A stretch of 64,000 bases of DNA from Streptomyces sp. 549 (GTDB lineage: Bacteria > Actinomycetota > Actinomycetes > Streptomycetales > Streptomycetaceae). This document shows positions 7,616 through 15,973 of the stretch, in pieces. The translations under genes and the position numbers were made by a program. Every line of letters begins with the position of its first letter. The first letter of the stretch is position 1. The notes under the pieces were generated by a model. That model had not been told where the DNA came from. It was given only the letters and a program-made list of their open reading frames with translations, and did not search any database. The DNA is taken from contig NZ_JASKMT010000017.1 of the NCBI RefSeq assembly GCF_030124175.1, positions 1 to 64,000 on the forward strand, in the 5' to 3' direction.

Positions 7616-8272
7616 TCAGCAGCCGGCGGCGGTGGACGGCGCGGGAGAGGGCTTGGTCAGTGCCACGAGAGTCTGCTGGGCGGCTTTCGGTTTGGTCAGG
7701 GACCGGTAACCGTCCCCGATGACCAGGTCGACACTCTTGGCCGCGGTCCCCTTGCGTGCCTTGTCCGTGCGGGTGGAGGCCTTGTCCAGGTGCGCGGCGA
7801 GAACGGCGAGCGCGCCGCTCTGCTCGGACTTGGGCGTGCCCAGCAGCAGCCCGGTCTGCTTGACCTTCTTGTCCAGCTCGGGCGGCGCGTTGTCCACCTC
7901 CCCGATGGTGAAGCCGCGCTTTGCCAGCTCGTCGGCGGTCTCCTTCGCCAGCCCGCTGCGCTCGGTGGCGTTGTAGACGTTGACGGTGATCGACGACGGG
8001 TCCGGCAGGACGCGGGCCGGGGCCGCGTCCTTGCCGGTCCGCGGGTCGCTCGGTTTGCAGTCCTCTTGGGCGGCGCTGACGGTCTTGCCGTCGCCCCCGG
8101 TGAAGACGGAGACGAGCTGCACCGTGCCCCAGGCCAGCAGGCTGAGCGCGGTGACCGCGGCGAGGGAACCCAGGACGATTCGGCGGCGGCCGTGCGGTCG
8201 CCGCATGCGGGGGTAGCGGTCACCCGTGATGCGGTACTCACCGCCCATGCCGGGGGGCGTCAGCATGCTCAT
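7616..8272 (-). CDS. Membrane-anchored LytR C-terminal domain protein
   Basis: A 218-residue protein with a basic N-terminal tail, one membrane helix (about residues 32-54, VLGSLAAVTALSLLAWGTVQ) and an extracellular LytR_C domain (ITVNVYNATERSGLAKETAD onwards). LytR_C domains occur in cell-envelope proteins, often with LytR-CpsA-Psr ligases; this one has no LCP domain. The start is taken at 8272, where a second Met lies two codons on; an upstream start at 8338 is possible but adds an uncharacteristic leader. The ribosome site is weak. Confidence 0.8.
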   Translation of the reverse strand: MSMLTPPGMGGEYRITGDRYPRMRRPHGRRRIVLGSLAAVTALSLLAWGTVQLVSVFTGGDGKTVSAAQEDCKPSDPRTGKDAAPARVLPDPSSITVNVYNATERSGLAKETADELAKRGFTIGEVDNAPPELDKKVKQTGLLLGTPKSEQSGALAVLAAHLDKASTRTDKARKGTAAKSVDLVIGDGYRSLTKPKAAQQTLVALTKPSPAPSTAAGC

Positions 8273-8602
8273 GGGCGCAGCGTAGCCCGGGTGCGCGGGA
8301 GTGCGTACTAACTGATGAGCGTACGGCGGGCAGCCCAACCCGAAAGGGTCATTACGCCCGGCGGACGGCTCTGCCCGCGCTGCGGACGGCGGCGGAGTGT
8401 GCAGCGCGCCGCCGTCTGGGCCACCCCGCGGACGCTCCCGGCTCGGGCGGTCCCGGCTCGGACGCTCCCGGCATGGGCGATCGGCGCCGGGCGGGTCACC
8501 GCGCGGCGGTCGGTGCGGGCGACGGACCGGCGGGCGCGGCGGAACGCGGGCAGGCAGGCGGGAGGCCGGTCGAGCGGGCCTGTTGCGGGCCTGCGGGCGG
8601 GA

Positions 8603-8899
8603 TCAGCCGAGGTCGAGGACCCGGGCGTGCAGTACCTGCCGCTGCTGGAGCGCGGCGCGGACGGCGCGGTGCAGGCCGTCCTCCAGGTAGAGGTCGCCCT
8701 GCCACTTCACGACATGGGCGAAGAGGTCCCCGTAGAAGGTGGAGTCCTCCGCGAGCAGGGTCTCCAGGTCGAGCTGGCCCTTGGTGGTGACCAACTGGTC
8801 CAGGCGCACCGGGCGTGGGGCGACGTCCGCCCACTGGCGGGTGCTGTCCCGGCCGTGGTCGGGGTAGGGCTTGCCGCTGCCGATTCGCTTGAAGATCAC
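8603..8899 (-). CDS. VapB-like antitoxin family protein without visible toxin
   Basis: A 98-residue protein (IFKRIGSGKPYPDHGRDSTR at the N-terminus) of the conserved actinomycete family usually labelled type II antitoxin, VapB family. No PIN-domain toxin gene is adjacent, so the toxin-antitoxin label should be treated with care. It lies 330 bases upstream of the LytR_C gene on the same strand, and I recall the two as neighbours in other streptomycetes. Confidence 0.7.
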   Translation of the reverse strand: MIFKRIGSGKPYPDHGRDSTRQWADVAPRPVRLDQLVTTKGQLDLETLLAEDSTFYGDLFAHVVKWQGDLYLEDGLHRAVRAALQQRQVLHARVLDLG

Positions 8900-9262
8900 A
8901 CGGAAAGCCTACCGGGCCGGTGCCCGCGGGCGCAGCCTCGTCCACGGAACGGATAGTGGTCGTTCCGCCTCGTACCAGGCATATCGGGCGGGTCGTGGTG
9001 CGGCCTCCGAGGCGCCCGCCCGAGGGGCCGGGGGCCGGCCGGGGCGGTCCGCTCGCGCCGGAGTGCGCCGGAGTGCCGGGCACCGGCCCGGGGTCGGCGG
9101 GCAGGTCGCGGTCGCCGGAGGCACGGCTGCCCGCGTGCGCCCGTGGCGCACCGCGACGCGCCCCTGCCGGGGGTGCGGACGGCCGAAGGCCCCGCGGGCG
9201 CCGTGAGGCGGCCGCGGGGCCCGACCGGTCCGTACCGGGCGCTGCCCGGAGGGACTACCGGA
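8900..9262. other. Intergenic stretch between VapB-like and M28 genes
   Basis: 363 bases between two leftward genes. Apart from the M28 terminator hairpin (9188-9221) and the upstream region of the VapB-like gene I see no supported gene; open frames here are Arg/Pro/Gly-rich and lack family features. Confidence 0.6.
9188..9221 (-). terminator. Probable terminator of the M28 peptidase gene
   Basis: A 10-bp perfect GC stem (9188-9197 with 9212-9221) lies about 40 bases beyond the M28 stop in its direction of transcription. The loop is 14 bases and there is no T run, as is usual in high-GC actinomycetes. Confidence 0.6.
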
Positions 9263-10861
9263 CTACTCCTTGTCCAGCTCGTGGTCGTGGTCGTCGTGCA
9301 GACCGCCGCCGCTGCCCGCGTCACCGTCGGTGGGCACGAACGGGACCTCCGCCTGGAGGGAGGAGGTGTCCCAGGCGTAGTTGCCCACGGCGTTGGCGAT
9401 GACCTTGATGTTGATGTCGAAGGCCTTCATGTTGATGTTCTTGATGTCGTCGCAGGCCTGGTGGTAGCAGGCGTCGTAGGCGACACCGGCCTCGCCGCCC
9501 CACAGCTCGCGCTGGGCCTCGGTCTTGATGCCCTCGGCCCCGGTGAAGGTGCCACCGGAGGCGATGCCGATCTCGATGAACGGTCCGTAGTCGGAGCGCC
9601 CGGTGAAGTCGGTGCCGCGCGGCTCCTCGCCGCGGGACTTGATGAACTCGTTGATGCCGTACTCGATCTGGGCGGAGCCCTCGGGGCCGGGGCCGGCGCC
9701 GACACCGTCGGAGTCGTCACCGTCGTACACGAACAGCCCGTAGTTCGGCGAGGCGATCATGTCGAAGTTCAGGTACAGCGCGATCCGGTCCCGCTCGGCG
9801 TCGCTGAGGTTCGAGACGTAGTGCTCGGCACCCTGCAGGCCGACCTCCTCGGCGCTCCACAGCGCGAACCGCACCTTGTTGGCGGGCTGCTTGGGGTTCT
9901 TGGCCTGGTGCGGCAGCCACTGCTTGGTGGCCTTGGAGTACTGCAGGGCCGCTTCGAGGATGCCGGCCGAGCCGGAGGCGTTGTCGTTGATGCCGGGGCC
10001 GTCGGCGACCGAGTCCAGGTGCGCGCCCAGCATGACCACGTTGTCCGGGTCGCCGCCGCGGGTCTCCGCGATGACGTTCGGCGTGCTGCGGTCCTCCTGG
10101 AACTCGATGATCTCCAGGTTCACCGAGGTGTCGCCGCCCGCGACCTCGGTGGACAGCGCGCTGCCGTCGGCCAGGCTGAGGCCGCCGGTGGGGATGCGTC
10201 CGGCGCTGGAGTCGCCCAGTGTGCCGTTGAGTTCGCCGTCCACGTTGTTGTAGATGAGCGCGCCGACGGCACCGGCGTCCGCGGCTGCGGCCTGCTTGGC
10301 GGCGAAGGTGCAGCCGCCGCGCTGGATCAGCGCGATCTTGCCGGTGAAGTCACCGGAGGCGAAGTCGCCCGCGGTGCAGCCGGTGGTGCCGTCCTCGTCG
10401 CGCGGGACCTCGGCCACCTCGGCCTCGATGCCGCCCTCGGGCGTGCTGGTGGTGTACGTCATCAGCTTGATCGGCACGTCACGGCTGTCCGTGCCGAGCA
10501 CGGTCAGGCGCTCCGCGATGGTCTCGCGGTAGGTGAACGTGAAGTCCTGGTAGGTCACCTTGTAGCCGGCGGCCTTGAGCAGGGTGCCCGCGTACTTGGC
10601 GGACACCTCGTGGCCGCGGGTGCCAGCGGCCCGGTTGCCGTCGTAGCGGTCGGCGATGGCCTGGAAGGCCTTCAGGTGCTTGTGGGCGTTCTTCGCGCTC
10701 GACTGCTTGACGAGCTGCTTCGCCAGCTTCTGCCCCTCGTGGACGGGGTCGGTCTTGGCGGCGGCCGGGCTTGCGGTTGCGACGAGCAGGAGCGGGGTCG
10801 CGAGCGCGGCGGCGGAGAGCGCCGCTACCGCGCGGCGTCTTCCTCGGAACGAGGCGGGCAC
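9263..10861 (-). CDS. Secreted M28 zinc aminopeptidase with PA domain
   Basis: A 532-residue secreted peptidase like the Streptomyces griseus aminopeptidase family. A Sec signal peptide covers about residues 1-35 (LLLVATASPAAAK). A protease-associated (PA) domain lies around 150-260 (IALIQRGGCTFAAKQ). The M28 domain has every metal ligand expected: GAHLDS, GINDNASG, WSAEEVGL, NFDM and CYHQACDD. The C-terminus is an acidic, His-rich tail (DDHDHELDKE). The family releases N-terminal residues from peptides outside the cell. It is monocistronic with its own terminator. Confidence 0.93.
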   Translation of the reverse strand: MPASFRGRRRAVAALSAAALATPLLLVATASPAAAKTDPVHEGQKLAKQLVKQSSAKNAHKHLKAFQAIADRYDGNRAAGTRGHEVSAKYAGTLLKAAGYKVTYQDFTFTYRETIAERLTVLGTDSRDVPIKLMTYTTSTPEGGIEAEVAEVPRDEDGTTGCTAGDFASGDFTGKIALIQRGGCTFAAKQAAAADAGAVGALIYNNVDGELNGTLGDSSAGRIPTGGLSLADGSALSTEVAGGDTSVNLEIIEFQEDRSTPNVIAETRGGDPDNVVMLGAHLDSVADGPGINDNASGSAGILEAALQYSKATKQWLPHQAKNPKQPANKVRFALWSAEEVGLQGAEHYVSNLSDAERDRIALYLNFDMIASPNYGLFVYDGDDSDGVGAGPGPEGSAQIEYGINEFIKSRGEEPRGTDFTGRSDYGPFIEIGIASGGTFTGAEGIKTEAQRELWGGEAGVAYDACYHQACDDIKNINMKAFDINIKVIANAVGNYAWDTSSLQAEVPFVPTDGDAGSGGGLHDDHDHELDKE

Positions 10862-11068
10862 AGGCAGGTCCTTCCGTGTGCGTACGACGAGGACTGAACT
10901 GTTCGACGTGGGGGATTCCGTGTCCGGGATACGAACGCGGTGGAAGGGAAGTTAGCGTCCGAGCGGCTTCTGGGGAACGCCTGTGGCACACATCACCGGG
11001 AGTGATGATCCGATTGGCCGAACTTGCGGCTGTATGGCTGTCAGATCGTGAGTGACAGGGTTTGCCCG

Positions 11069-12082
11069 TTAACGTGGCGCCGACCGCAGGTCCGCCAGCA
11101 CCTCGCGGGCCGCCCGCGCGCCGGAGGCCAGCGCGCCCTGCACCGAACCGGTGGCCCGGTGGTCACCGCACACGTAACGGCCGGGTCCGAAGCGGGTGGT
11201 GCGGGTCAGCCGCTGGGGCGGCGGCATCGCCGGCAGCGCGTCGTGCACGGTCCGCGCGGCCAGGTGCTCCCAGCCGGACGTGTCGGTGCCGTAGGCGTCG
11301 GCCAGGGCGGAGAGCAGCGCCCGGCGCAGCTCCGGACGGTCCTCGCCCAGCACCGAAGTGGCCACCAGGGCACGGCTGCCCGGTGAGTGGCCGGACGACA
11401 CCTCGGACAGCACGCAGGTGTTGAGGAAACGCCCCGCACTGTCGACCAGCAACGTCGGTTCGGGCAGGCAGAGCGTGCCGCGCAGCATGCTGCGCCACAC
11501 CAGGTGGAAGAAGCGCTCGGAGGTCTCCAGCTCGTCCTCCAGGAACACGCCGGACAGGAAAGGGCGGAAGAACGTCTCCACCAGCTCGTCCGAGATCCCC
11601 GCCCTGGCCAGCGCGGTCAGCGTGGTGTGGTCCTCGGCGCGCTTGCGGTGCGCGGGCGGACCGAGCATGTCGCGGGCGGAGAGCACGCCCAGGGCCAGCA
11701 GGTCGCGGGTCGAGGCGAGGCGGCCCGGCAGCAGGTCGGCGCTGCGGCGCGGCTGCCGGGTGGGGTCGCTGAACCTCAGCAGCCCGCGTTCCGTCCGGAT
11801 CAGCACGCCCGGCGTGAACGGGCGCAGCCGCAGCTCCCGCAGCCGAAGCCGCCGCTTCACCTGCGGATAGGAGGTGTTGAACACCTGGAAGCCGCGGTCC
11901 AGCACGAACCCCTCGTGCAGATCGGTCCGCATGCGCCCGCCGACGCCGTCGGACGCCTCCAGTACGCGGACCCGCAGACCGCCGGCCGTCAGGTCCGCGG
12001 CGCAGGCGAGCCCGGCCGCACCCGCTCCGATGACAACGGCGTCCACAGGGGTGTCGCGCGGGTTCGAACCGGTCTCCGGCAT
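11069..12082 (-). CDS. FAD-dependent amine oxidase-like protein with internal deletion
   Basis: A 337-residue NAD(P)/FAD-binding oxidoreductase. The N-terminal dinucleotide fold is clear (VVIGAGAAGLACA, then LEASDGVGGRMRTD), and the C-terminal FAD segment is present (RYVCGDHRATGSVQGALASG). Relatives that I know are about 400-430 residues. The middle is missing: LRGTLCLP is followed directly by EPTLLVDSAGRFLNT, near 11465. The usual substrate-domain stretch with the second nucleotide-contact strand is absent, although the frame is kept. The protein may be inactive. It lies beside a litR-like regulator, where an oxidoreductase gene also occurs in light-response clusters. Confidence 0.8.
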   Translation of the reverse strand: MPETGSNPRDTPVDAVVIGAGAAGLACAADLTAGGLRVRVLEASDGVGGRMRTDLHEGFVLDRGFQVFNTSYPQVKRRLRLRELRLRPFTPGVLIRTERGLLRFSDPTRQPRRSADLLPGRLASTRDLLALGVLSARDMLGPPAHRKRAEDHTTLTALARAGISDELVETFFRPFLSGVFLEDELETSERFFHLVWRSMLRGTLCLPEPTLLVDSAGRFLNTCVLSEVSSGHSPGSRALVATSVLGEDRPELRRALLSALADAYGTDTSGWEHLAARTVHDALPAMPPPQRLTRTTRFGPGRYVCGDHRATGSVQGALASGARAAREVLADLRSAPR

Positions 12083-12545
12083 GGGCCGTGCCGCCTTTCG
12101 AGGGTGGGGGAGCGGGTGCGACGGGGCCGGTGGTCAGGAGGGCGGCGACGGTCCGCGGCACGTCGGAGTGTGCGGAGCGGAACGTGGACGCGGGCGGGCA
12201 TGCGTTGACTCCGATACGGGTTCTTCGGTCCCGGACGGGAACTTCCGTGACGTGAGGCCCTGGAGGCCCTGGAGGCCCTGGAGGCCCTGGAGGCCCTGGA
12301 TGGGCGTGATGATGCCATTTGCCGGGCCTGTGCGCTGTGAGCAACGCCCCGGCGCCCTGCCGCATCCGCGCGGCGGTGTGTGGGTGAACTGGCCAACGGG
12401 CTGCTGACGGGGGCCGGTTCGCTGCCGAGGCTGACCGCCGGCCTGGGCCGGCTGCCGGGCCTGTGCGCCGAGCGCTACCCGGCCTGTCCGCCGACCGGCT
12501 GCGGCTGCGCCTGCTGGCCCGTCCCGCGTCCTGTGGGCGACGCCG
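12083..12545. other. Intergenic stretch with 9-bp tandem repeat
   Basis: 463 bases upstream of the oxidoreductase gene and downstream of litR. It holds the AGGCCCTGG repeat. Between 12380 and 12545 a leucine-rich coding-like segment changes frame near 12470 and might be a decayed gene, but I cannot assign a family. No other feature seen. Confidence 0.5.
12255..12299 (+). repeat. Five tandem copies of a 9-bp unit
   Basis: AGGCCCTGG is repeated five times exactly (12255, 12264, 12273, 12282, 12291). It lies about 170 bases upstream of the oxidoreductase start in noncoding DNA. The 9-base period keeps frame, so it creates a spurious SRA/RAS peptide repeat on the opposite strand. Slippage origin is likely; a regulatory role is unproven. 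Confidence 0.85.
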
Positions 12546-13841
12546 TCAGGCGCGGGCGACGGCGGTGAGGGCTTCGAGGGCTTCGGCGAGGCTGCGCGGG
12601 CGGACGGTGCCGGTGACTCGTCCGATGCCGGCCCAGCCCGGGCCGGCCAGCAGCAGCGCGGGCCGCTGCCGGGCCCCGCGCACGCCCCAGGCGGTGGCCT
12701 GGATCTGCCGGGCGAGGGTGCGGTCGGCGGTGGTGCGCGACTGGGACCACAGCACGACGGCGGTGGGACCGGTGCGGCGTACCGCCTCGTCGAGCGCCTC
12801 AGCCGGGACCGCCGCGCCGAACATGCGGACCGGCAGGCTGTGTCGGGCCAGTCCAGCGGCCAGCGCCTCCAGCGGTAGCGAGTGCATCTCGCCGGGCACG
12901 CAGGCCAGCAGCACCGGCGCCCGGTCGGTGCGCACGGCGGCGCTGCCGCTGAGCCGCCGCAGCGTCGAGGAGATGTGCCAGGACAGCAGGTGCTCGACCT
13001 CCACGTAACGCTCCCCGGACGTGGCCCACTTGCGGCCGACGGCTCGCAGCGCGGGCATGATCACCTCGTCCCAGGCGACGATCAGGCCGTGCTCGGCGAC
13101 GGCGGCCTCCAGCCGGGCGTCCAGTGCGGGCGCGTCGAGCCGGACGGCGGCGTTGGCCAGTCCGCGGCACTCCTTGCGCACGCTGCCCAGTGGGAGGGCG
13201 TTGCTTCCGCCCGGACCGGTCAGCCCACCACCCGGCCGATCGGCCCCCACCTGGCCGGGTCCTGACTGGCCGGGTCCCACCTGGCCGGGTCCCACCTGGT
13301 TGGCTCCCTCCTGGTCGGCCCCCGCCCCATCGGCCCCCGACCGACCGGCGCCCGCCGACCCCACAGCGGCGTGCCCGGGCCCTCCGCCGGTCCCTCCGCC
13401 GGTCCCTCCGCCGGGCCCTCCGCCGGGCCGGAGCCCGGTGGGGCCGGTCGGCCGGTGTGCCGGTTGGGGCCGCGGCACGTCGGCCACCGGGCCGGGGGCG
13501 GAGGCCCCGGACGACCGGGACGCGCCGGGGGTGCCGGGGGCCGACGAGGGGTGGGACGTCGTCACGTCGGGGTCGGGGTCCGCGGCGGTGTGGCCGGCGC
13601 GGGCCTGGTGGGCGGCCTCGGCCGGTGGGACCCCGCTGCCGGTCAGGCGGCACATGTGCTCCAGCATCGCGATGTCGCCCGGCGTCCAGCGGCGGTGGCG
13701 CCCGTCGTGGCGCACGGCCGGGCCGATGCCGTAGCGGCGGTCCCAGGAGCGCAGCGTGGTGGGGGCGACGCCCAGGCGGCGGGCAACCGCGCCGGTCGTC
13801 AGTCCGGGGGCGTCCGCGTCGTTGTCCCGTGCGTCGTTCAT
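12546..13841 (-). CDS. litR: LitR/CarH-like MerR regulator with B12-binding domain
   Basis: A 431-residue regulator. The N-terminal MerR winged helix (about 14-80, LTTGAVARRLGVAPTTLRSW) binds DNA. The C-terminal half resembles the B12-binding part of CarH/LitR: a four-helix cap with WATSGERYVEVEH, then PGEMHSLPLEAL, whose His would be the lower cobalt ligand, and a Rossmann-like end. LitR represses carotenoid and stress genes in the dark and lets go in light. Between the two parts lies an unusual linker of about 150 residues made of degenerate GPGQVG-type repeats. It is divergent from an ECF sigma gene, as in the Streptomyces coelicolor lit locus. No carotenoid genes are in the window. Confidence 0.85.
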   Translation of the reverse strand: MNDARDNDADAPGLTTGAVARRLGVAPTTLRSWDRRYGIGPAVRHDGRHRRWTPGDIAMLEHMCRLTGSGVPPAEAAHQARAGHTAADPDPDVTTSHPSSAPGTPGASRSSGASAPGPVADVPRPQPAHRPTGPTGLRPGGGPGGGTGGGTGGGPGHAAVGSAGAGRSGADGAGADQEGANQVGPGQVGPGQSGPGQVGADRPGGGLTGPGGSNALPLGSVRKECRGLANAAVRLDAPALDARLEAAVAEHGLIVAWDEVIMPALRAVGRKWATSGERYVEVEHLLSWHISSTLRRLSGSAAVRTDRAPVLLACVPGEMHSLPLEALAAGLARHSLPVRMFGAAVPAEALDEAVRRTGPTAVVLWSQSRTTADRTLARQIQATAWGVRGARQRPALLLAGPGWAGIGRVTGTVRPRSLAEALEALTAVARA

Positions 13842-13899
13842 GGCTCCATCATACGACGCATAATCGATGCAAGTTGCTTCCGGAATGTCGTTGCGTCGA
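13831..13899. promoter_or_regulatory. Three TGCGTCG motifs in the litR/sigma divergent region
   Basis: TGCGTCG occurs on the plus strand at 13831-13837 and 13893-13899 and in reverse (CGACGCA) at 13855-13861. The last two form a 7-bp inverted pair 31 bases apart; the first lies within the first codons of litR. GCAAGTTGC, a small palindrome, lies between at 13870-13878. These are candidate operator half-sites for the LitR-like protein. The assignment is inference. Confidence 0.45.
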
Positions 13900-14026
13900 A
13901 TCTGTCGCTACCGGGTGCGGCGAGCTCCCGGCGGTGGCGGAACGCCGGACCGGGCAGTGCCCGGGACGGCCGGAAGCCGCCTCGGCCCACCGGCCGGGCA
14001 CGGTCCCGGCGAGAGGAGTGGCACTG

Positions 14027-14674
14027 ATGGTCGCCACCGCCGCAGACAGCCGGACCCGCCCGGCGACACGGGCCCCCGCTGGGGTGCCCGCAGCGGGCGC
14101 ACCGCCGTTGCGCCTGGCGCACTCCGCGCCCGCACCCACCGACGGAGAGATCGCCGAGGCGTTCGTCGCCGGCGACGAACTGGCACTCGCCGCCTACGAC
14201 CGCTGGGGCACGCTCGTGCACACGCTCGCCGCCCGGACGCTGGGCGACGTGCGCGAGGCCGAGGACGTCACCCAGCAGGTGTTCCTCGCCGCGTGGCGCG
14301 GACGCCACGGCTTCCGACCCGAGCGGGGCGCGCTCGGCGGCTGGCTGGTCGGCATCACCCGCAGGAAGATCGCCGACGCGCTCACCGCCCGTACCCGCCG
14401 CACCGCGCTCGCCGCAGCAGCCGGGGCCCAGCAGGCGCGTCCCGTCGCCGAGCCGCACACCGACGCGGTGCTCGACCGGTTGCTGGTCACCCAGGAGCTG
14501 GCGAAGCTGCCGCCCGCCCAGTGCCAGGTGCTGTCCCTCGCGTTCTACGACGACCTCAGCCACGTCCAGATCGCCGAGCGCACCGGACTTCCGCTGGGAA
14601 CGGTCAAGAGCCATGTCCGCCGCGGCCTCCAGCGACTGCGCCGGGTCCTGGTGGACGCCTCCACCTCCCAGTGA
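14027..14674 (+). CDS. litS: ECF sigma factor (LitS/SigK-like)
   Basis: A 215-residue ECF sigma factor with an N-terminal low-complexity leader (about 1-40), sigma region 2 (YDRWGTLVHTLAARTL, then EDVTQQVFLAAWRG) and region 4 (SHVQIAERTGLPLGTVKSHV). ATG at 14027 is preceded by GAGAGGAG at a good distance. Divergence from the litR-like gene suggests the light-induced LitS role. The RskA-type anti-sigma gene at 17911 is a plausible partner, which would instead make it a regulator of the sortase/DUF4397 surface block. Both views may hold. Confidence 0.85.
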   Translation: MVATAADSRTRPATRAPAGVPAAGAPPLRLAHSAPAPTDGEIAEAFVAGDELALAAYDRWGTLVHTLAARTLGDVREAEDVTQQVFLAAWRGRHGFRPERGALGGWLVGITRRKIADALTARTRRTALAAAAGAQQARPVAEPHTDAVLDRLLVTQELAKLPPAQCQVLSLAFYDDLSHVQIAERTGLPLGTVKSHVRRGLQRLRRVLVDASTSQ

Positions 14675-15025
14675 CCCTCGGCGATGCACGGTCTGTGAAA
14701 AAACCGGAAAACACTCGTCCGGAGCCATCCGAAAGGGGCCCGGGAACCGAATACAGGTAGAGGGCGGAGAGAAGCCGACAGGCACGGCGACCGAATCCCG
14801 CCGTATCGATTTCAGGGCGGCGATGCTCGACGCGATCACGCTCCGACGCGATCACGCTCTCGACGCAAGGCGAATTCAGGTCCGGCAATTACGAAGTCCG
14901 ACGCTTTCGAGGCGCCCGATCACACTTCTTCTGAGGCGTACCGACTTCGACCCGCACCACATCCGTCGCTCCACGCGGCGGCACTCGGGGACTCCGCGCA
15001 CCACCCGCACTGAGGAGATCCGGCC
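14675..15025 (+). other. Intergenic region before DUF4383 gene, with 16-bp direct repeat
   Basis: 351 bases, less GC-rich than the flanks. CGACGCGATCACGCTC is present twice head to tail (14828-14843, 14844-14859). TCCGGA (14718) followed by CATCCG (14726) resembles a pair seen upstream of the DUF4397 gene (15886, 15897) and may be part of a shared promoter. No gene is supported here. Confidence 0.5.
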
Positions 15026-15604
15026 ATGAAACTGAGCGACGAACTGCCGACCGACCACCGGCTGGCCACCGTCTACCGCTACGGGGCCGCCCTGAGCGGC
15101 CTGATCCTGCTGGCCTTCGGCACCCTGGGCTTCCTCGACCGGCTGGCCTTCTTCGACACCACCGGCCAGTCCGTGGCCGGTCTGTCCAGCAACGGCCTGC
15201 TCAGCCTCATCTCGGTCGTCGTCGGCCTGCTGCTCATCGCCGGGGCCCTGATCGGCGGCAACTTCGCCTCCACGCTGAACATGACCATCGGCGCGCTGTT
15301 CGTCGCCAGCGGCTTCCTGCACCTGATCGTGCTGGAACGCGGCGCGAACCTCCTCGCCTTCCGCATGCCCAACGTCATCTTCAGCTTCGTGATGGGCTTG
15401 TTCATCCTCACTTTCGGCATGTACGGCCGGGTGAGCGGCGGGCTGCCGCACGACAACCCGTACTGGCGCAGCCGCCACCCCGACGAGGCCGCCCGCGAGG
15501 AGCGCCGCGCGGGTGTCGGCGCGGCCGGGCCGCGCTCGGTCACCGGCGCCGACGTACGCCGTCCCAGCCTGCCCGGTCCGGTCGGAGGCCCCGGCCAGAC
15601 CTGA
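15026..15604 (+). CDS. DUF4383 membrane protein
   Basis: A 192-residue protein with four predicted membrane helices (for example AALSGLILLAFGTLGF, LISVVVGLLLIAGALIGG, MTIGALFVASGFLHLIVL, VIFSFVMGLFILTFGMYG) and a cytosolic charged C-terminal tail after DNPYWRSRHPDE. It matches the DUF4383 family, common in actinomycetes and of unknown function. A GAGGAG ribosome site precedes the ATG. A perfect terminator hairpin follows. Downstream of an ECF sigma gene, it may be part of its regulon. Confidence 0.85.
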   Translation: MKLSDELPTDHRLATVYRYGAALSGLILLAFGTLGFLDRLAFFDTTGQSVAGLSSNGLLSLISVVVGLLLIAGALIGGNFASTLNMTIGALFVASGFLHLIVLERGANLLAFRMPNVIFSFVMGLFILTFGMYGRVSGGLPHDNPYWRSRHPDEAAREERRAGVGAAGPRSVTGADVRRPSLPGPVGGPGQT

Positions 15605-15973
15605 CGAGCCGGCGACGCGGCCGGCGGAGAGACCTCCGCCCCGGCACCGCGTCGCCCCCCGGGCCCGCACGGGTGCCCGTCGGCAACCACCTCCACGCCG
15701 GCGCATCCGTGCGGGCCGCCCACGTGGAAGAGGGGAGTGCGGGAATCGGCGGGCAACGCCCGTGCCCGCCGATTCCCGCAGCCATCGCGCACCGGCCGTC
15801 GACATCCGACTCCGGCCGGGGCGCGCCGGTGTGTTCCGACCCGCACCGCCGATTTCACGCGGTGGCACTTCAGTTCCGGCAACATTCCGGAAGGCGCATC
15901 CGGTTCGGTGCAGCCCCCGGAAGAGGTCAGTAAAACCCCGTAGAGATCGGGGCCAGTCGCGAAGGGAATTCCA
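15605..15973 (+). other. Intergenic region with terminator and DUF4397 promoter region
   Basis: 369 bases. The first half holds the hairpin at 15738-15780. The second half is the upstream region of the DUF4397 gene, with the TCCGGA and CATCCG motifs noted above. No gene is supported. Confidence 0.6.
15738..15780 (+). terminator. Perfect 18-bp hairpin after DUF4383 gene
   Basis: The arms 15738-15755 and 15763-15780 are exact complements around a 7-base loop (ACGCCCG). It lies 135 bases after the DUF4383 stop and isolates it from the DUF4397 gene. There is no T run. Confidence 0.8.

Noticed and set aside
8308..8602. Open frames between the LytR_C and VapB-like genes
   Set aside because: Arg/Gly/Pro-only composition, no start context and no family; treated as noncoding.
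9143..10897. Plus-strand open frame opposite the M28 peptidase
   Set aside because: Val/Gly/Ala-rich shadow of a gene whose signal peptide and zinc ligands are clear on the other strand.
12050..12090. GGTTCGAACC, like a tRNA T loop
   Set aside because: It lies in the first codons of the oxidoreductase gene and no acceptor or anticodon stem can be drawn around it.
12380..12568. Small leucine-rich open frame after litR
   Set aside because: The coding-like signal shifts frame near 12470 and overlaps the litR end; no family. Mentioned only as possible gene remains.
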